Assembly: GCA_964634815.1 (NCBI GenBank)
Contig: CAZWMD010000015.1
Location: 15,852 to 79,851, forward strand
DNA from: JALZVT01 sp964634815
Lineage (GTDB): Bacteria; Pseudomonadota; Gammaproteobacteria; Pseudomonadales; Azotimanducaceae
Length of the DNA stretch: 64,000 nt
Direction of reading: 5' to 3'
Shown here: piece after piece, positions 1 to 8,010 of the stretch
How the letters are laid out: each line of letters begins with the position of its first letter
Position numbering within the stretch: the first letter of the stretch is position 1
Notes under the pieces: model-generated
What the model saw: the letters and a program-made list of their open reading frames with translations, nothing else
Told to the model about the DNA's origin: nothing
Database searches by the model: none
Translations under genes and position numbers: made by a program

Positions 1-580
1 CAAACTCTGGCACCATAGAGCGATAAAGCGAACGTGTGTCGGCAAACGGACCATCTTCAACCCGTCCGAGCAAGTCGAACCATCGATCATCTCGCCATGT
101 TGGTCCATGCAGTCCGACCAGCTCAAGAACGGCTTGTCTGGCCACTGCAACCGAGCAGCCAGCAATCTGATCTCCCTGCTCACCCGGAGCCAAATCTTCC
201 ATCACGATCAGGTGATTTAAACCTTCAGAGTCGATATTGGCGTAATAACAGCGCGGCACATTAATCTGCACTCGCGGCGCTATCTGCTGATAGAAGTGAG
301 TCTCGGTGAGGTAGGTTTTCATATCCCTGCCGGTTTCACGACTTACCGGATCATCAGAAGTGAACTTCGCAACCAGTGAGTGCGGGCAGTCTTCTCCCGG
401 CTCTTGTGCAAATTCAAGCTGGTATCGAATACAGCGTCCAACCTGCCCTGTACCCACATCAGCGGCTTTAAAACTGCGAACTTTTGCGTCCACATGCCCT
501 GCACCTTGCAGTATCAAACTTAGCCAGTCGGCTGTAATGTCAGACGAGCTTGGCACTGCCTCTGATGCGTTATTGTTCAA
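1..580 (-). CDS. Phosphotransferase of the ecdysteroid-kinase-like / CHK family, 3' end cut by window edge
   Basis: The first 193 residues of a small-molecule kinase-like protein; the C-terminal part, including the catalytic loop, lies outside the window. Visible are the hinge-like stretch HLIVMEDLAPGEQGDQ followed by AGC, typical of the EcKL/DUF1679 and APH-fold kinases, and an N-terminal lobe with LVAKFTSDDP where the ATP-binding lysine is expected. The only start after an in-frame TAG is TTG at 580, preceded by GAGGGG five bases upstream. In bacteria such proteins often sit beside acyl-CoA dehydrogenases and other degradation genes, but the substrate is unknown. The family call is fairly sure; the function is not. 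Confidence 0.75.
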   Translation of the reverse strand, partial: MNNNASEAVPSSSDITADWLSLILQGAGHVDAKVRSFKAADVGTGQVGRCIRYQLEFAQEPGEDCPHSLVAKFTSDDPVSRETGRDMKTYLTETHFYQQIAPRVQINVPRCYYANIDSEGLNHLIVMEDLAPGEQGDQIAGCSVAVARQAVLELVGLHGPTWRDDRWFDLLGRVEDGPFADTRSLYRSMVPEF

Positions 581-646
581 ATGGACCCCTCGATTCTGTT
601 TACACAGGTGTTTGTTCAGCCGATTAGCCTATCGCTTATTAGGCAC

Positions 647-760
647 TCATAAAACCGCCGTACATCCAGCAACGGCTGCTGCAGGGGCAACCTTCGCGCC
701 TGTATCTTTGGAACCTTCACGAGTATCGTTTGTCTTACAACGCTCGCCAAGCAAGCCCCC
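647..760 (-). CDS. Possible C-terminal tail of an unidentified gene running out of the assembly gap
   Basis: Reading leftwards from the gap, one frame is open for 37 codons (GLLGERCKTNDTREGSK..., ending AGCTAVL) and stops at TGA (647-649), 66 bases before the phosphotransferase start. It could be the end of an upstream gene in the same operon. No family is recognisable in so short a tail and chance openness cannot be excluded. Confidence 0.3.
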   Translation of the reverse strand, partial: GGLLGERCKTNDTREGSKDTGAKVAPAAAVAGCTAVL

Positions 761-860
761 NNNNNNNNNNNNNNNNNNNNNNNNNNNNNNNNNNNNNNNN
801 NNNNNNNNNNNNNNNNNNNNNNNNNNNNNNNNNNNNNNNNNNNNNNNNNNNNNNNNNNNN
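761..860. other. Assembly gap, 100 N
   Basis: Exactly 100 N, the usual placeholder for a scaffold join of unknown length. The genes on the two sides need not be as close as they look. Confidence 0.99.
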
Positions 861-890
861 AAAGGTAGCTAAAGGACGCTAAAGGAAGCC
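861..890 (+). repeat. Three tandem Shine-Dalgarno-like decamers before the aldehyde dehydrogenase
   Basis: Three consecutive 10-base units, AAAGGTAGCT, AAAGGACGCT and AAAGGAAGCC, end two bases before the ATG at 893. Each carries an AAAGG(A/T) core resembling a ribosome binding site. The last core is about 8 bases from the start, a normal distance. The array abuts the gap, so more copies could be hidden there. Confidence 0.7.
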
Positions 891-892
891 AA

Positions 893-2329
893 ATGCTGGA
901 CCCCACCTACCCCTACTATCTCGCCAACCGCCCCGTTGCAGCCAATACCGACCTGGAGGTCACCAACAAGTATACCGGTGAGGTCGCAACTCGAGTGGCT
1001 CTGGCAGACCCCGCGGCAATCGACGCGGGTATTGCAGCCGCAGACCAGGCGACCAGAGCCATGCGCCAGATGCCCGCCTACGCACGTCAGGATGTTCTGA
1101 TGCACTGTGTCGCTCGCTTCACAGAGCGCCACGAAGAAATGTCAAAGGCGCTGTGCATAGAAGCAGGCAAACCAATAAAGGATGCCCGGGGTGAGGTGAC
1201 GAGGCTGATCGATACCTTCCGAATAGCGGCTGAAGAGGCGGTTCGAATCTACGGTGAAGTGATGCCACTCGACATAAGTCCCCGGGCGCAGGGATACACT
1301 GGTCAGTGGAAACGCGTACCCATCGGTGCCTGCTCATTCATCTCACCATTTAATTTTCCCCTCAACCTCGCTGCCCACAAGGTGGCACCCGCATTGGCTG
1401 TAGGTTGTCCCTTTGTCCTCAAACCCGCCAGCATGACGCCTATTGGCGCTCTCATCATTGGCGAAGTGCTGGCAGAAACCGACCTACCTGCCGGTGCCTT
1501 CTCTATATTGCCTGCTCGTCGTGACGGGGCAGATCTGTTTACGGTGGATGAGCGATTGAAACTCTTGTCTTTTACCGGCTCGCCTGGGGTGGGGTGGGAG
1601 CTCAAGAAAAAAGCCGGAAAAAAGCCCGTCGTGCTAGAGCTGGGTGGCAATGCCGCCGTTATCGTCGACGAAGATGCTGACCTAAACGACGCCGTTGAGC
1701 GAATTATTTTTGGCGCATTCTACCAATCCGGACAAAGCTGCATTGGAGTGCAGCGGATCATGATCCACGCTAAAATCTACGATCAACTACGGAGTTTGCT
1801 GGTTGAAAAAACTCGGGCACTCATAATGGGAGACCCGCTCAACGAAGACACGTTTATTGGCCCCGTTATCTCCGAAAAGGAAGCTATCCGACTTGAAGAC
1901 TGGATTAACCGCGCAGTGAATGCCGGTGGAAAACTGCTGTGCGGCGGAAAACGCGAAGGGGCCATGCTCGAGGCGACGTTGCTCGAGGACGTTCCAGGCG
2001 ACCAGGATCTGGTGTGTCTGGAAGCGTTTGGACCAGTAGCCGTGCTCAGCAAGTTCTCAGACTTTGATGAGGCGCTGGAAGAGGTCAATAGCAGTGATTT
2101 TGGACTGCAAGCCGGAATCTTTACACGTGATATCTACAAGGCCCAGAAAGCCTGGGACGAACTGGAAGTGGGCGGTGTGGTCATCGGCGATGTCCCTTCA
2201 TGGCGCGTGGATCACATGCCCTACGGTGGCGTTAAGGAAAGTGGTCTTGGCCGGGAAGGTATTCGCTTCGCCATCGAAGACATGACCGAGATCCGCATGA
2301 TGGTGGTTCGCACGCCGCCCGGCGGTTAG
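893..2329 (+). CDS. NAD(P)+-dependent aldehyde dehydrogenase
   Basis: A full-length (478 aa) soluble aldehyde dehydrogenase oxidising an aldehyde to a carboxylic acid. The general-base glutamate is Glu249 in LELGGN and the catalytic cysteine Cys283 in GQSCIG. SFTGSPGVG around residue 225 and the SPFNFP and KPAS segments belong to the cofactor site. The C-terminal GGVKESGLGREG motif is intact. It is followed after 64 bases by a ThDP enzyme on the same strand, so the two may be co-transcribed, for example with the aldehyde produced or consumed by the partner. The sequence resembles the broad lactaldehyde / succinate-semialdehyde type, but the substrate cannot be assigned. Confidence 0.92.
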   Translation: MLDPTYPYYLANRPVAANTDLEVTNKYTGEVATRVALADPAAIDAGIAAADQATRAMRQMPAYARQDVLMHCVARFTERHEEMSKALCIEAGKPIKDARGEVTRLIDTFRIAAEEAVRIYGEVMPLDISPRAQGYTGQWKRVPIGACSFISPFNFPLNLAAHKVAPALAVGCPFVLKPASMTPIGALIIGEVLAETDLPAGAFSILPARRDGADLFTVDERLKLLSFTGSPGVGWELKKKAGKKPVVLELGGNAAVIVDEDADLNDAVERIIFGAFYQSGQSCIGVQRIMIHAKIYDQLRSLLVEKTRALIMGDPLNEDTFIGPVISEKEAIRLEDWINRAVNAGGKLLCGGKREGAMLEATLLEDVPGDQDLVCLEAFGPVAVLSKFSDFDEALEEVNSSDFGLQAGIFTRDIYKAQKAWDELEVGGVVIGDVPSWRVDHMPYGGVKESGLGREGIRFAIEDMTEIRMMVVRTPPGG

Positions 2330-2393
2330 TTCTTTTCGAACCGGGCAAAAAACACAACACAATTTCAATCAATCAAGCTAAACGAGAACACCA

Positions 2394-4040
2394 ATGACTA
2401 AAGCATCCGACCTGTTTATCCAGACCCTGGAAGAAGAAGGAGTGGAATACATCTTCGGAATTCCAGGTGAGGAAAATCTCGACTTTCTCGATAGTCTGTC
2501 TCGGTCCAAGAAAATTAAATTGATTCTTACCCGTCACGAACAGGCAGCGGGTTTCATGGCGGCAACCTATGGTCGCTTTACAGGCAAAACCGGCGTGTGT
2601 CTCTCGACCCTTGGGCCGGGCGCCACAAACTTTGTTACCAGCGCAGCCTACGCACAGCTAGGCGGTATGCCCATGATGATGATTACCGGCCAGAAGCCGG
2701 TGAAGAAATCCAAGCAGGGTCGCTTTCAAATTCTCGACGTTGTGGATGTCATGGGTCCCGTTACAAAGTATGCAAGTCAGATTGTCTCGGGAGATAACAT
2801 TCCGAGCCGCGTGAGAGAGGCCATGCGTTTGGCTGAGGAAGAAAAGCCTGGCGCGGTACATCTGGAGCTACCTGAAGATATTGCCGACGAAGATACAGAT
2901 GAGATCGCAATTCCCGCACCGGTAACGCGGCGTCCGATCGCAGAAAACAAGGCCATCACAGCAGCCATTGAACGCATTGAGGCAGCTACCTCTCCTATCC
3001 TGGTGATCGGCGCCGGAGCAAATCGCAAGATTACCGGCAAGATGTTGCTGGAATTGGTCGAACAGACCGGCATTCCGTTTGTAACCACTCAATTGGGCAA
3101 GGGGGTTATCGATGAGCGCCATAACTCGTTTATGGGCAACGCGGCACTCTCTACTGGTGACTTTGTACATCGAGCGATCGAGGCTGCAGACCTCATTATC
3201 AATGTCGGTCATGACGTCATCGAAAAGCCACCTTTTTTCATGCAGGTTGGCGGTACTGAAGTTATTCACATCTCCTTCCGTTCCGCAGAAGTAGACCCTG
3301 TCTATTTCCCTCAGGTTGAGGTTGTTGGTGACATTGGTAACGCGATCTGGCGAATCAAGGAAGGTTTGTCAAAGGACGCAAGCTGGGACTTTTCGCGGAT
3401 GGCCGAGGTGCGTAAAGCAGGCAAAGCCAATGAAGCCGAGGGCACCGATGATGATCGCTTTCCTATCTATCCCCAGAGGCTGGTTCGTGAAGTTCGCGAT
3501 GCGATGCCAGATGACGGCATCATTTGCCTGGACAACGGCGTCTACAAGATCTGGTTCGCACGCAACTACACAGCTCATGAACCCAATACCGTGCTACTCG
3601 ATAACGCCCTGGCAACGATGGGAGCAGGGCTGCCCTCAGCCATGGCCGCAAGGATTGTGCATCCCAATAAGAAGGTCATGGCAATCTGCGGCGATGGCGG
3701 TTTCATGATGAACAGTCAGGAAATGGAGACTGCCGTTAGACTGAAGCAGGATTTAGTGGTTCTTATTCTCAATGACAGTGCGTACGGCATGATTCGCTGG
3801 AAGCAGGCCAACATGGGCTTCAATGACTGGGGGCTTGAGTACGGCAATCCGGATTTTGTGAAATACGCCGAAAGCTACGGCGCCCATGGCCACCGCGTGA
3901 GCTCAGTAGATAGTCTTGCATCAATTCTCGAGACCTGTCTGAACAGCCCGGGAGTTCATCTGATTGACTGCCCAGTGGACTACACCGAAAACGATGAAAT
4001 CCTGAATCATAATATCCAGGCGCTAAGCGCTAAGGTTTAG
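2394..4040 (+). CDS. Acetolactate synthase large-subunit-like thiamine diphosphate enzyme
   Basis: 548 aa with the three-domain layout of the ThDP decarboxylase/acetolactate synthase family. The N-terminal pyrimidine-binding domain carries the activating Glu49 in TRHEQAAG. The central domain follows (residues about 190-330). The C-terminal domain has the diphosphate/metal motif GDGGFMMN near residue 433, ending in ILNDSAYGMI. No regulatory small subunit (ilvN/ilvH) is adjacent, so a catabolic or degradative role is more likely than branched-chain amino acid synthesis. It lies 64 bases downstream of the aldehyde dehydrogenase. Acetolactate synthase is the closest name; a different alpha-keto acid or acyl-CoA substrate is possible. 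Confidence 0.85.
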   Translation: MTKASDLFIQTLEEEGVEYIFGIPGEENLDFLDSLSRSKKIKLILTRHEQAAGFMAATYGRFTGKTGVCLSTLGPGATNFVTSAAYAQLGGMPMMMITGQKPVKKSKQGRFQILDVVDVMGPVTKYASQIVSGDNIPSRVREAMRLAEEEKPGAVHLELPEDIADEDTDEIAIPAPVTRRPIAENKAITAAIERIEAATSPILVIGAGANRKITGKMLLELVEQTGIPFVTTQLGKGVIDERHNSFMGNAALSTGDFVHRAIEAADLIINVGHDVIEKPPFFMQVGGTEVIHISFRSAEVDPVYFPQVEVVGDIGNAIWRIKEGLSKDASWDFSRMAEVRKAGKANEAEGTDDDRFPIYPQRLVREVRDAMPDDGIICLDNGVYKIWFARNYTAHEPNTVLLDNALATMGAGLPSAMAARIVHPNKKVMAICGDGGFMMNSQEMETAVRLKQDLVVLILNDSAYGMIRWKQANMGFNDWGLEYGNPDFVKYAESYGAHGHRVSSVDSLASILETCLNSPGVHLIDCPVDYTENDEILNHNIQALSAKV

Positions 4041-4053
4041 GCAGATATCCAAC

Positions 4054-4079
4054 CCTCGCCCGAAATCCATCGGGCGAGG
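4054..4079 (+). terminator. Hairpin after the ThDP enzyme gene
   Basis: Perfect 9-bp inverted repeat, CCTCGCCCG / CGGGCGAGG, with an 8-base loop, starting 13 bases after the stop codon. No T-run follows, so it may be a weak terminator or a 3'-end stabilising stem. Confidence 0.5.
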
Positions 4080-4257
4080 CCCATTGACCATTTATCTGTC
4101 AGATCTGATCAAAAAACAGGCAATATCCCCAAAAAATTCCCACCAAAGTGCGATATTTTGGGCTCTTTCGACCCACTTATAGCGCTCGTCCGGTAAAATC
4201 TCGCCGCTTTTAGTTACGCAGTAATCATCGCTTTAGCGAATCAAACAGCCAAGCCCC

Positions 4258-4758
4258 GTGACTTCCCCTAGCCCCAGAAAATCCCCATTACACCAAGACA
4301 CTGGATCATCTCGACGTCCCTCTGACGAACAGGCTGACCGAATCGGCGAAACTCTGCGTTTCTTGTTGGTGGCCCTGGCGGGATTTGGTGTCGATATCTG
4401 TGTGGTTTGGAGCCTGATCAATTTCTACGCTGTACCGGAGCAAATTGCCTGCGTCGCTGGCTTTGCACTCGCCACCGCGGGCTGCTTCTTTGCCCACAAG
4501 AGTTGGACCTTTCGCAACGCACCTCAAGCCACTCTCTGGCGTTTTTTGGGTTATTGGACAATTACCCTGTTCACGCTGACCGTTCGACTGGTGCTCTTTA
4601 CCCAACTGGGTGAGGCGTACTCGCGCGATGAATTGCCCATTCCAGTGCGTCTGGCTATCGCTGGTGGTGTGGCCTTTGTGCTGGCTTACCTGTTGAGCAA
4701 CAAACTGGTATTCAGCTCAGCTGCTGCCAGCTCACCTCGCACTCCCCCTGGTCCGTAG
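4258..4758 (+). CDS. GtrA family membrane protein
   Basis: 166 aa, matching the GtrA family of small four-helix membrane proteins that help move lipid-linked sugars across the inner membrane. Helices begin at LRFLLVALAGFGVDI (about 35-55) and continue through the GCFFAHKSWTF segment, typical of the family, to LAYLLSNKLVF. The N-terminus is a 33-residue hydrophilic extension and the start is GTG with no good ribosome binding site, so a later start is possible. The 3' end overlaps the convergent yaeQ gene by 47 bases. No glycosyltransferase partner is adjacent. Confidence 0.85.
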   Translation: MTSPSPRKSPLHQDTGSSRRPSDEQADRIGETLRFLLVALAGFGVDICVVWSLINFYAVPEQIACVAGFALATAGCFFAHKSWTFRNAPQATLWRFLGYWTITLFTLTVRLVLFTQLGEAYSRDELPIPVRLAIAGGVAFVLAYLLSNKLVFSSAAASSPRTPPGP

Positions 4759-5242
4759 CCACATAAGCCGATTGGCCAGTAATGGTCACACTCATTTTCA
4801 TGGTGCGCGTTAGGAGCTTACTTAATACGGACACCTCTTCGGTGTTAAACGCAAACACCTCAACAGCCAGGCCCGAGCGCTGCAAATTGAGCTGATTCCA
4901 CCAGGTGGATGATTTGCTGTTAAAGGCATACACAAGCGTGCGCCCGGACTGACGTGTTGCTTTCTTCAACCGGTCAATGCCAGGCTCACCAACCTCGACC
5001 CACAACTCTATCTGGTCATCGAGACTTTTCAGCCAAATGTCCGGCTCTTCGGTATCACTCAGACCGCGGGTGAAGCTAAGACCTTCCTGTGCGTTCAGAC
5101 AAAACGCCATTACCCGAACCAGCATGCGCTCGGCAGACTCGGACGGATGTTGCGCGACGGTAAGGTTCAGGCTGTCATAGACCTCGCGGTCGAGATCCGA
5201 CAACGAAATAGAGAATTTGTGAATCGTGGGTTTCAGTGCCAT
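4712..5242 (-). CDS. yaeQ: YaeQ family protein
   Basis: 176 aa, standard length for YaeQ, a conserved proteobacterial protein with a PD-(D/E)XK nuclease-like fold and no settled function. Recognisable segments are the start MALKPTIHKFSISLSDLDREVY, LVRVMAFCLNAQEGLSFTRGL, EPDIWLKSLDDQIELWVEVGEP and the WWNQL stretch. It is convergent with gtrA and overlaps its last 47 bases. A spermidine-synthase-like gene lies upstream on the same strand, 20 bases away, so the two are probably transcribed together. Confidence 0.93.
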   Translation of the reverse strand: MALKPTIHKFSISLSDLDREVYDSLNLTVAQHPSESAERMLVRVMAFCLNAQEGLSFTRGLSDTEEPDIWLKSLDDQIELWVEVGEPGIDRLKKATRQSGRTLVYAFNSKSSTWWNQLNLQRSGLAVEVFAFNTEEVSVLSKLLTRTMKMSVTITGQSAYVATDQGECEVSWQQLS

Positions 5243-5262
5243 AGCAAACGCCTAAACTGGAC

Positions 5263-5967
5263 CTAACAGGTGGCCAACCAAATTACATGTCGAGCCCCCT
5301 TGCCCGCATGCGCTCGCACCCGATGTTCCGTAACACTAAAGCCAACCTTTTCCAGGCGCGCAGCAAATGAGGGGTCAGGTCCCGCCGACCAAACAGCAAG
5401 CACCCCACCCTCACGAAGCGCATTCAGCGCACGCGACAACCCATCCGCACTGTAAAGCCGATGATTGTGATCGTGAGTCAGACCTTCGGGGCCGTTGTCG
5501 ACGTCGAGTAGTATCGCATCGTATTTGCTCCTGGCACGGTCGATAAACCGATACACATCCCCCTGAACTACATTCACTCGGGAATCCTCAAGCGGCCGGC
5601 CCGCGCAATCGCCAATAATCGTCTCGTTCCACTCGATCACTCCGGGAACAAGTTCGGCGACATCTATTTGAGGATTCGGAAAACGCTGCGCCGTCTCGTC
5701 ACACCACCGCAGAGCCGCTGCAAGCGTGAAGCCCATACCCAGGCCGCCAATCAATACTCTTAACTCTGTAGTGGCCTTAAGTACACCAAGCGGCAAAGTA
5801 CCCAGCGCATCTTCTGATGCATGCGCCCGGGAACTCATCAAATCGCCGGGTTCACCTTTTATTCGAATCGCATATTCCGGCGCTCTGGCCATTTCCCGGC
5901 GATAAAGCTGCAATTCACCCCCACTCTTGGGTATAGCGGCACTGCTTTGATACTCCCAACGAGCCAC
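5263..5967 (-). CDS. Spermidine-synthase-like Rossmann protein
   Basis: 234 aa with the fold of spermidine/spermine synthases and SAM methyltransferases. The nucleotide motif is VLIGGLGMGFTLAAAL (residues 71-86), followed by an acidic strand end (DVAELVPGVIEWNE), a NVVQGDVYRFI segment and YDAILLDVDNGPEGLTHDHN in the place of the active-site aspartates. It is shorter than true polyamine synthases (about 280 aa) and lacks most of the N-terminal beta domain, so polyamine synthesis is doubtful. Start is GTG. It is divergent from the permease gene. Confidence 0.75.
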   Translation of the reverse strand: MARWEYQSSAAIPKSGGELQLYRREMARAPEYAIRIKGEPGDLMSSRAHASEDALGTLPLGVLKATTELRVLIGGLGMGFTLAAALRWCDETAQRFPNPQIDVAELVPGVIEWNETIIGDCAGRPLEDSRVNVVQGDVYRFIDRARSKYDAILLDVDNGPEGLTHDHNHRLYSADGLSRALNALREGGVLAVWSAGPDPSFAARLEKVGFSVTEHRVRAHAGKGARHVIWLATC

Positions 5968-6047
5968 TAGTGGGGCTGCTCCTCTATCGCCAACAACATG
6001 ATTGGCCTATTATCCCCCTAATTCCGAGCAGAAGCTCCAGTGAATCT

Positions 6048-7394
6048 ATGACTGCGAACAGTTTGCCAAGAGTACTGGGCTTTTGGGATGTGTTCTTCAT
6101 CGCCGTCGGGCAGATCATCGGCGCCGGAGTTGTCACCCTGACCGGCATCGCCATTGGCATGACCGGCCCGTCGATCATTCTCGCCTACCTGTTATCCGCA
6201 CCACTGGTTATTGCCGCCACGGTGCTCATCATTATGGCCGGTGCCACCCTGCCTGTAACCGGAGCCTACTACGCCTGGACTTCTCGCCTTGGCGGCGGCT
6301 GGCTGGGCAGCATCACGTTATCGCTGATTTTTTTAGCTGGTATCTCTCTTAGTCTGTACGGAAGTTCCTTTGGGCTTTATCTGGAGCCGCTGTTTCCCGT
6401 TTTGTCTTCCGACGAATGGGGAATCCTCATCATCTCACTGCTGTGTGGTGCAAATTTATTTGGGCTGTCGATGGCGTCAAAGGTACAAATGTGTCTGGTG
6501 CTGGTATTGCTCTCTGCACTGGCTATCTATGCAGGCTTTGCAGCTCCGAGAATTGATGCGGCTCTGCTAACACCCGCATTCCCGCATGGAATCACAGGGT
6601 TTATTACAGCCGTGTTCTTGCTGAAGTTCGCCACCGGCGGTGCTTATATGATCGTTGGCCTAAGCGGTGAAATGAAAGACCCACAACGCACCATCCCCAC
6701 TGTGATGATAGGTGCAACGCTGGTTGTTGCATTGATCTATAGCGCTGTGGCGCTCGCAAGCGTGGGTGTTATCCACTGGACAAAAATGGTCGATCAGCCA
6801 CTCACAGTAGCCGGCGAGGCGTTTCTTCCAGGCTGGGCACTGAGTTATTTCCTGATCGGCGGCGCAGGACTTGCCATATGCACCACCTTGAACTCCCAAT
6901 TCATACAGCTACCACGCACCTTTATCGTAGCTAGCTGGGATCGACTCATTCCCCACTGGGTTGGGGCACTGAATCGCTTCCAGGCCCCATGGGTAATCTT
7001 GTTAGGCATGCTTGTGGTGGGCATAGGTCCCCTCACAATTGGCCTCGACATCGGAGAACTGGCGCGAGCGGCCACTCTGTCTGCAAGCTTCCCTGCGTTT
7101 ATCGTTTACTGGAGTGTGGTGCAGATACCCAAGAAATTTCCAGCTGAATACGCCAAATCAAGCTTCAAGCTAAAGCCTGTGTGGCTGTGGACTTTCTTTG
7201 GCTTTTCAATCACCGCCACGCTTATTGGGATTATCTTTTTAGCTCAAACCCTTTCGAGTCGCGTTACGTTTCTGTTTATCGTCTGGATACTGATTTCCAT
7301 CGCCTACTACCCACTGCGTCGCATGTGGCTAGCTAAAAAAGGGTTCGATCTGGATGCACTCACTACTGATCGGGCAGTATTTTCGGATCGCTAG
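6048..7394 (+). CDS. Amino acid permease of the APC superfamily
   Basis: About 448 aa, an integral inner-membrane transporter with roughly 12 hydrophobic helices. The first helix has the family's substrate-binding signature IAVGQIIGAGVVTLTG. The start is set at ATG 6048 (MTANSLPRVLGFWDV) rather than GTG 5970, because APC proteins begin shortly before helix 1 and the extra 26 residues look like untranslated leader. It probably takes up an amino acid or related cation by proton or sodium symport. No neighbour reveals the substrate. The C-terminus DALTTDRAVFSDR is cytoplasmic. Confidence 0.88.
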   Translation: MTANSLPRVLGFWDVFFIAVGQIIGAGVVTLTGIAIGMTGPSIILAYLLSAPLVIAATVLIIMAGATLPVTGAYYAWTSRLGGGWLGSITLSLIFLAGISLSLYGSSFGLYLEPLFPVLSSDEWGILIISLLCGANLFGLSMASKVQMCLVLVLLSALAIYAGFAAPRIDAALLTPAFPHGITGFITAVFLLKFATGGAYMIVGLSGEMKDPQRTIPTVMIGATLVVALIYSAVALASVGVIHWTKMVDQPLTVAGEAFLPGWALSYFLIGGAGLAICTTLNSQFIQLPRTFIVASWDRLIPHWVGALNRFQAPWVILLGMLVVGIGPLTIGLDIGELARAATLSASFPAFIVYWSVVQIPKKFPAEYAKSSFKLKPVWLWTFFGFSITATLIGIIFLAQTLSSRVTFLFIVWILISIAYYPLRRMWLAKKGFDLDALTTDRAVFSDR

Positions 7395-7465
7395 CCCCCC
7401 ACCACAGGGTTGAGAACGCGCCAGAACAATCAGTGAAAACAACCTAGTGGGAGAAGGACCGACAT

Positions 7466-7996
7466 ATGAAAATGCGCATAAACAAAGCTCTCGGCGCGGC
7501 ACTGGTGTTTTGGAGTTTACTGGTTAGCGCCGGATGCACCCACGATATAAACCAGCCTGATCCGGAGACTGCCACAAACGACGTAAATGCGGTCCTGGAT
7601 GATCTACATGCCCAGGCTGCTGCAGCAAACTTTTTGGGCTACTTTGAACTCTACGCGCCAACAGCGGTATTCCTGGGAACCGACAGAAGCGAGTACTGGC
7701 CACTGGAAGAGTTCAAGGCCTATACCAAACCAAGGTTTGAAACGGGCAAGGGCTGGACTTACACCCCCATCAGTCGGCAACTGCATTTCCACGGCAATAC
7801 CGCCTGGTTTGAGGAAGAGCTGCGCTCCGAAAGCTACGGCCGGGTCCGCGGCACTGGCGTGTTAGTTAAGCTCCCTGATGCGGCAAGCGGTTCGAACCTG
7901 TGGCGAGTAGCGCAATACAATCTGACACTACCCATTCCAAATCCTCTCTTCAGCGATGTTGCCAAGAACATCAAGGAATTCTATGGCGAGCCCTAG
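7466..7996 (+). CDS. SnoaL/NTF2-like domain lipoprotein
   Basis: 176 aa. A signal peptide ends in the lipobox LVSAGC (Cys near residue 24), so it is exported and lipid-anchored. The rest resembles the SnoaL-like / DUF4440 branch of the NTF2 fold: an alpha-helical start (NAVLDDLHAQAAAANFLGYFELYAPTAVFLGTD), then WPLEEFKAYTKPRF and beta strands with HFHGNTAWFEEEL. The start is supported by GGAGAAGG upstream. Many such proteins have no enzymatic assignment. It may share a transcript with the permease 71 bases upstream, but this is not certain. Confidence 0.82.
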   Translation: MKMRINKALGAALVFWSLLVSAGCTHDINQPDPETATNDVNAVLDDLHAQAAAANFLGYFELYAPTAVFLGTDRSEYWPLEEFKAYTKPRFETGKGWTYTPISRQLHFHGNTAWFEEELRSESYGRVRGTGVLVKLPDAASGSNLWRVAQYNLTLPIPNPLFSDVAKNIKEFYGEP

Positions 7997-8010
7997 GCGG
8001 GCAAGCTCTG

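Noticed and set aside
627..644. Inverted repeat GCCTA-N8-TAGGC upstream of the phosphotransferase
   Set aside because: Only five paired bases and no T-run or conserved operator shape; indistinguishable from chance.
34..872. Two plus-strand ORFs, one running through the N gap
   Set aside because: They are antisense to the phosphotransferase frame on the minus strand, which has a coherent kinase-like sequence; reading through N has no meaning.
616..906. Minus-strand 96-codon ORF across the gap
   Set aside because: It passes through 100 N and its start lies inside the aldehyde dehydrogenase leader; nothing in it resembles a protein family.
2394..4040. Naming the ThDP enzyme as biosynthetic ilvB
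   Set aside because: No small subunit or other branched-chain genes are adjacent, and the pairing with an aldehyde dehydrogenase points elsewhere.
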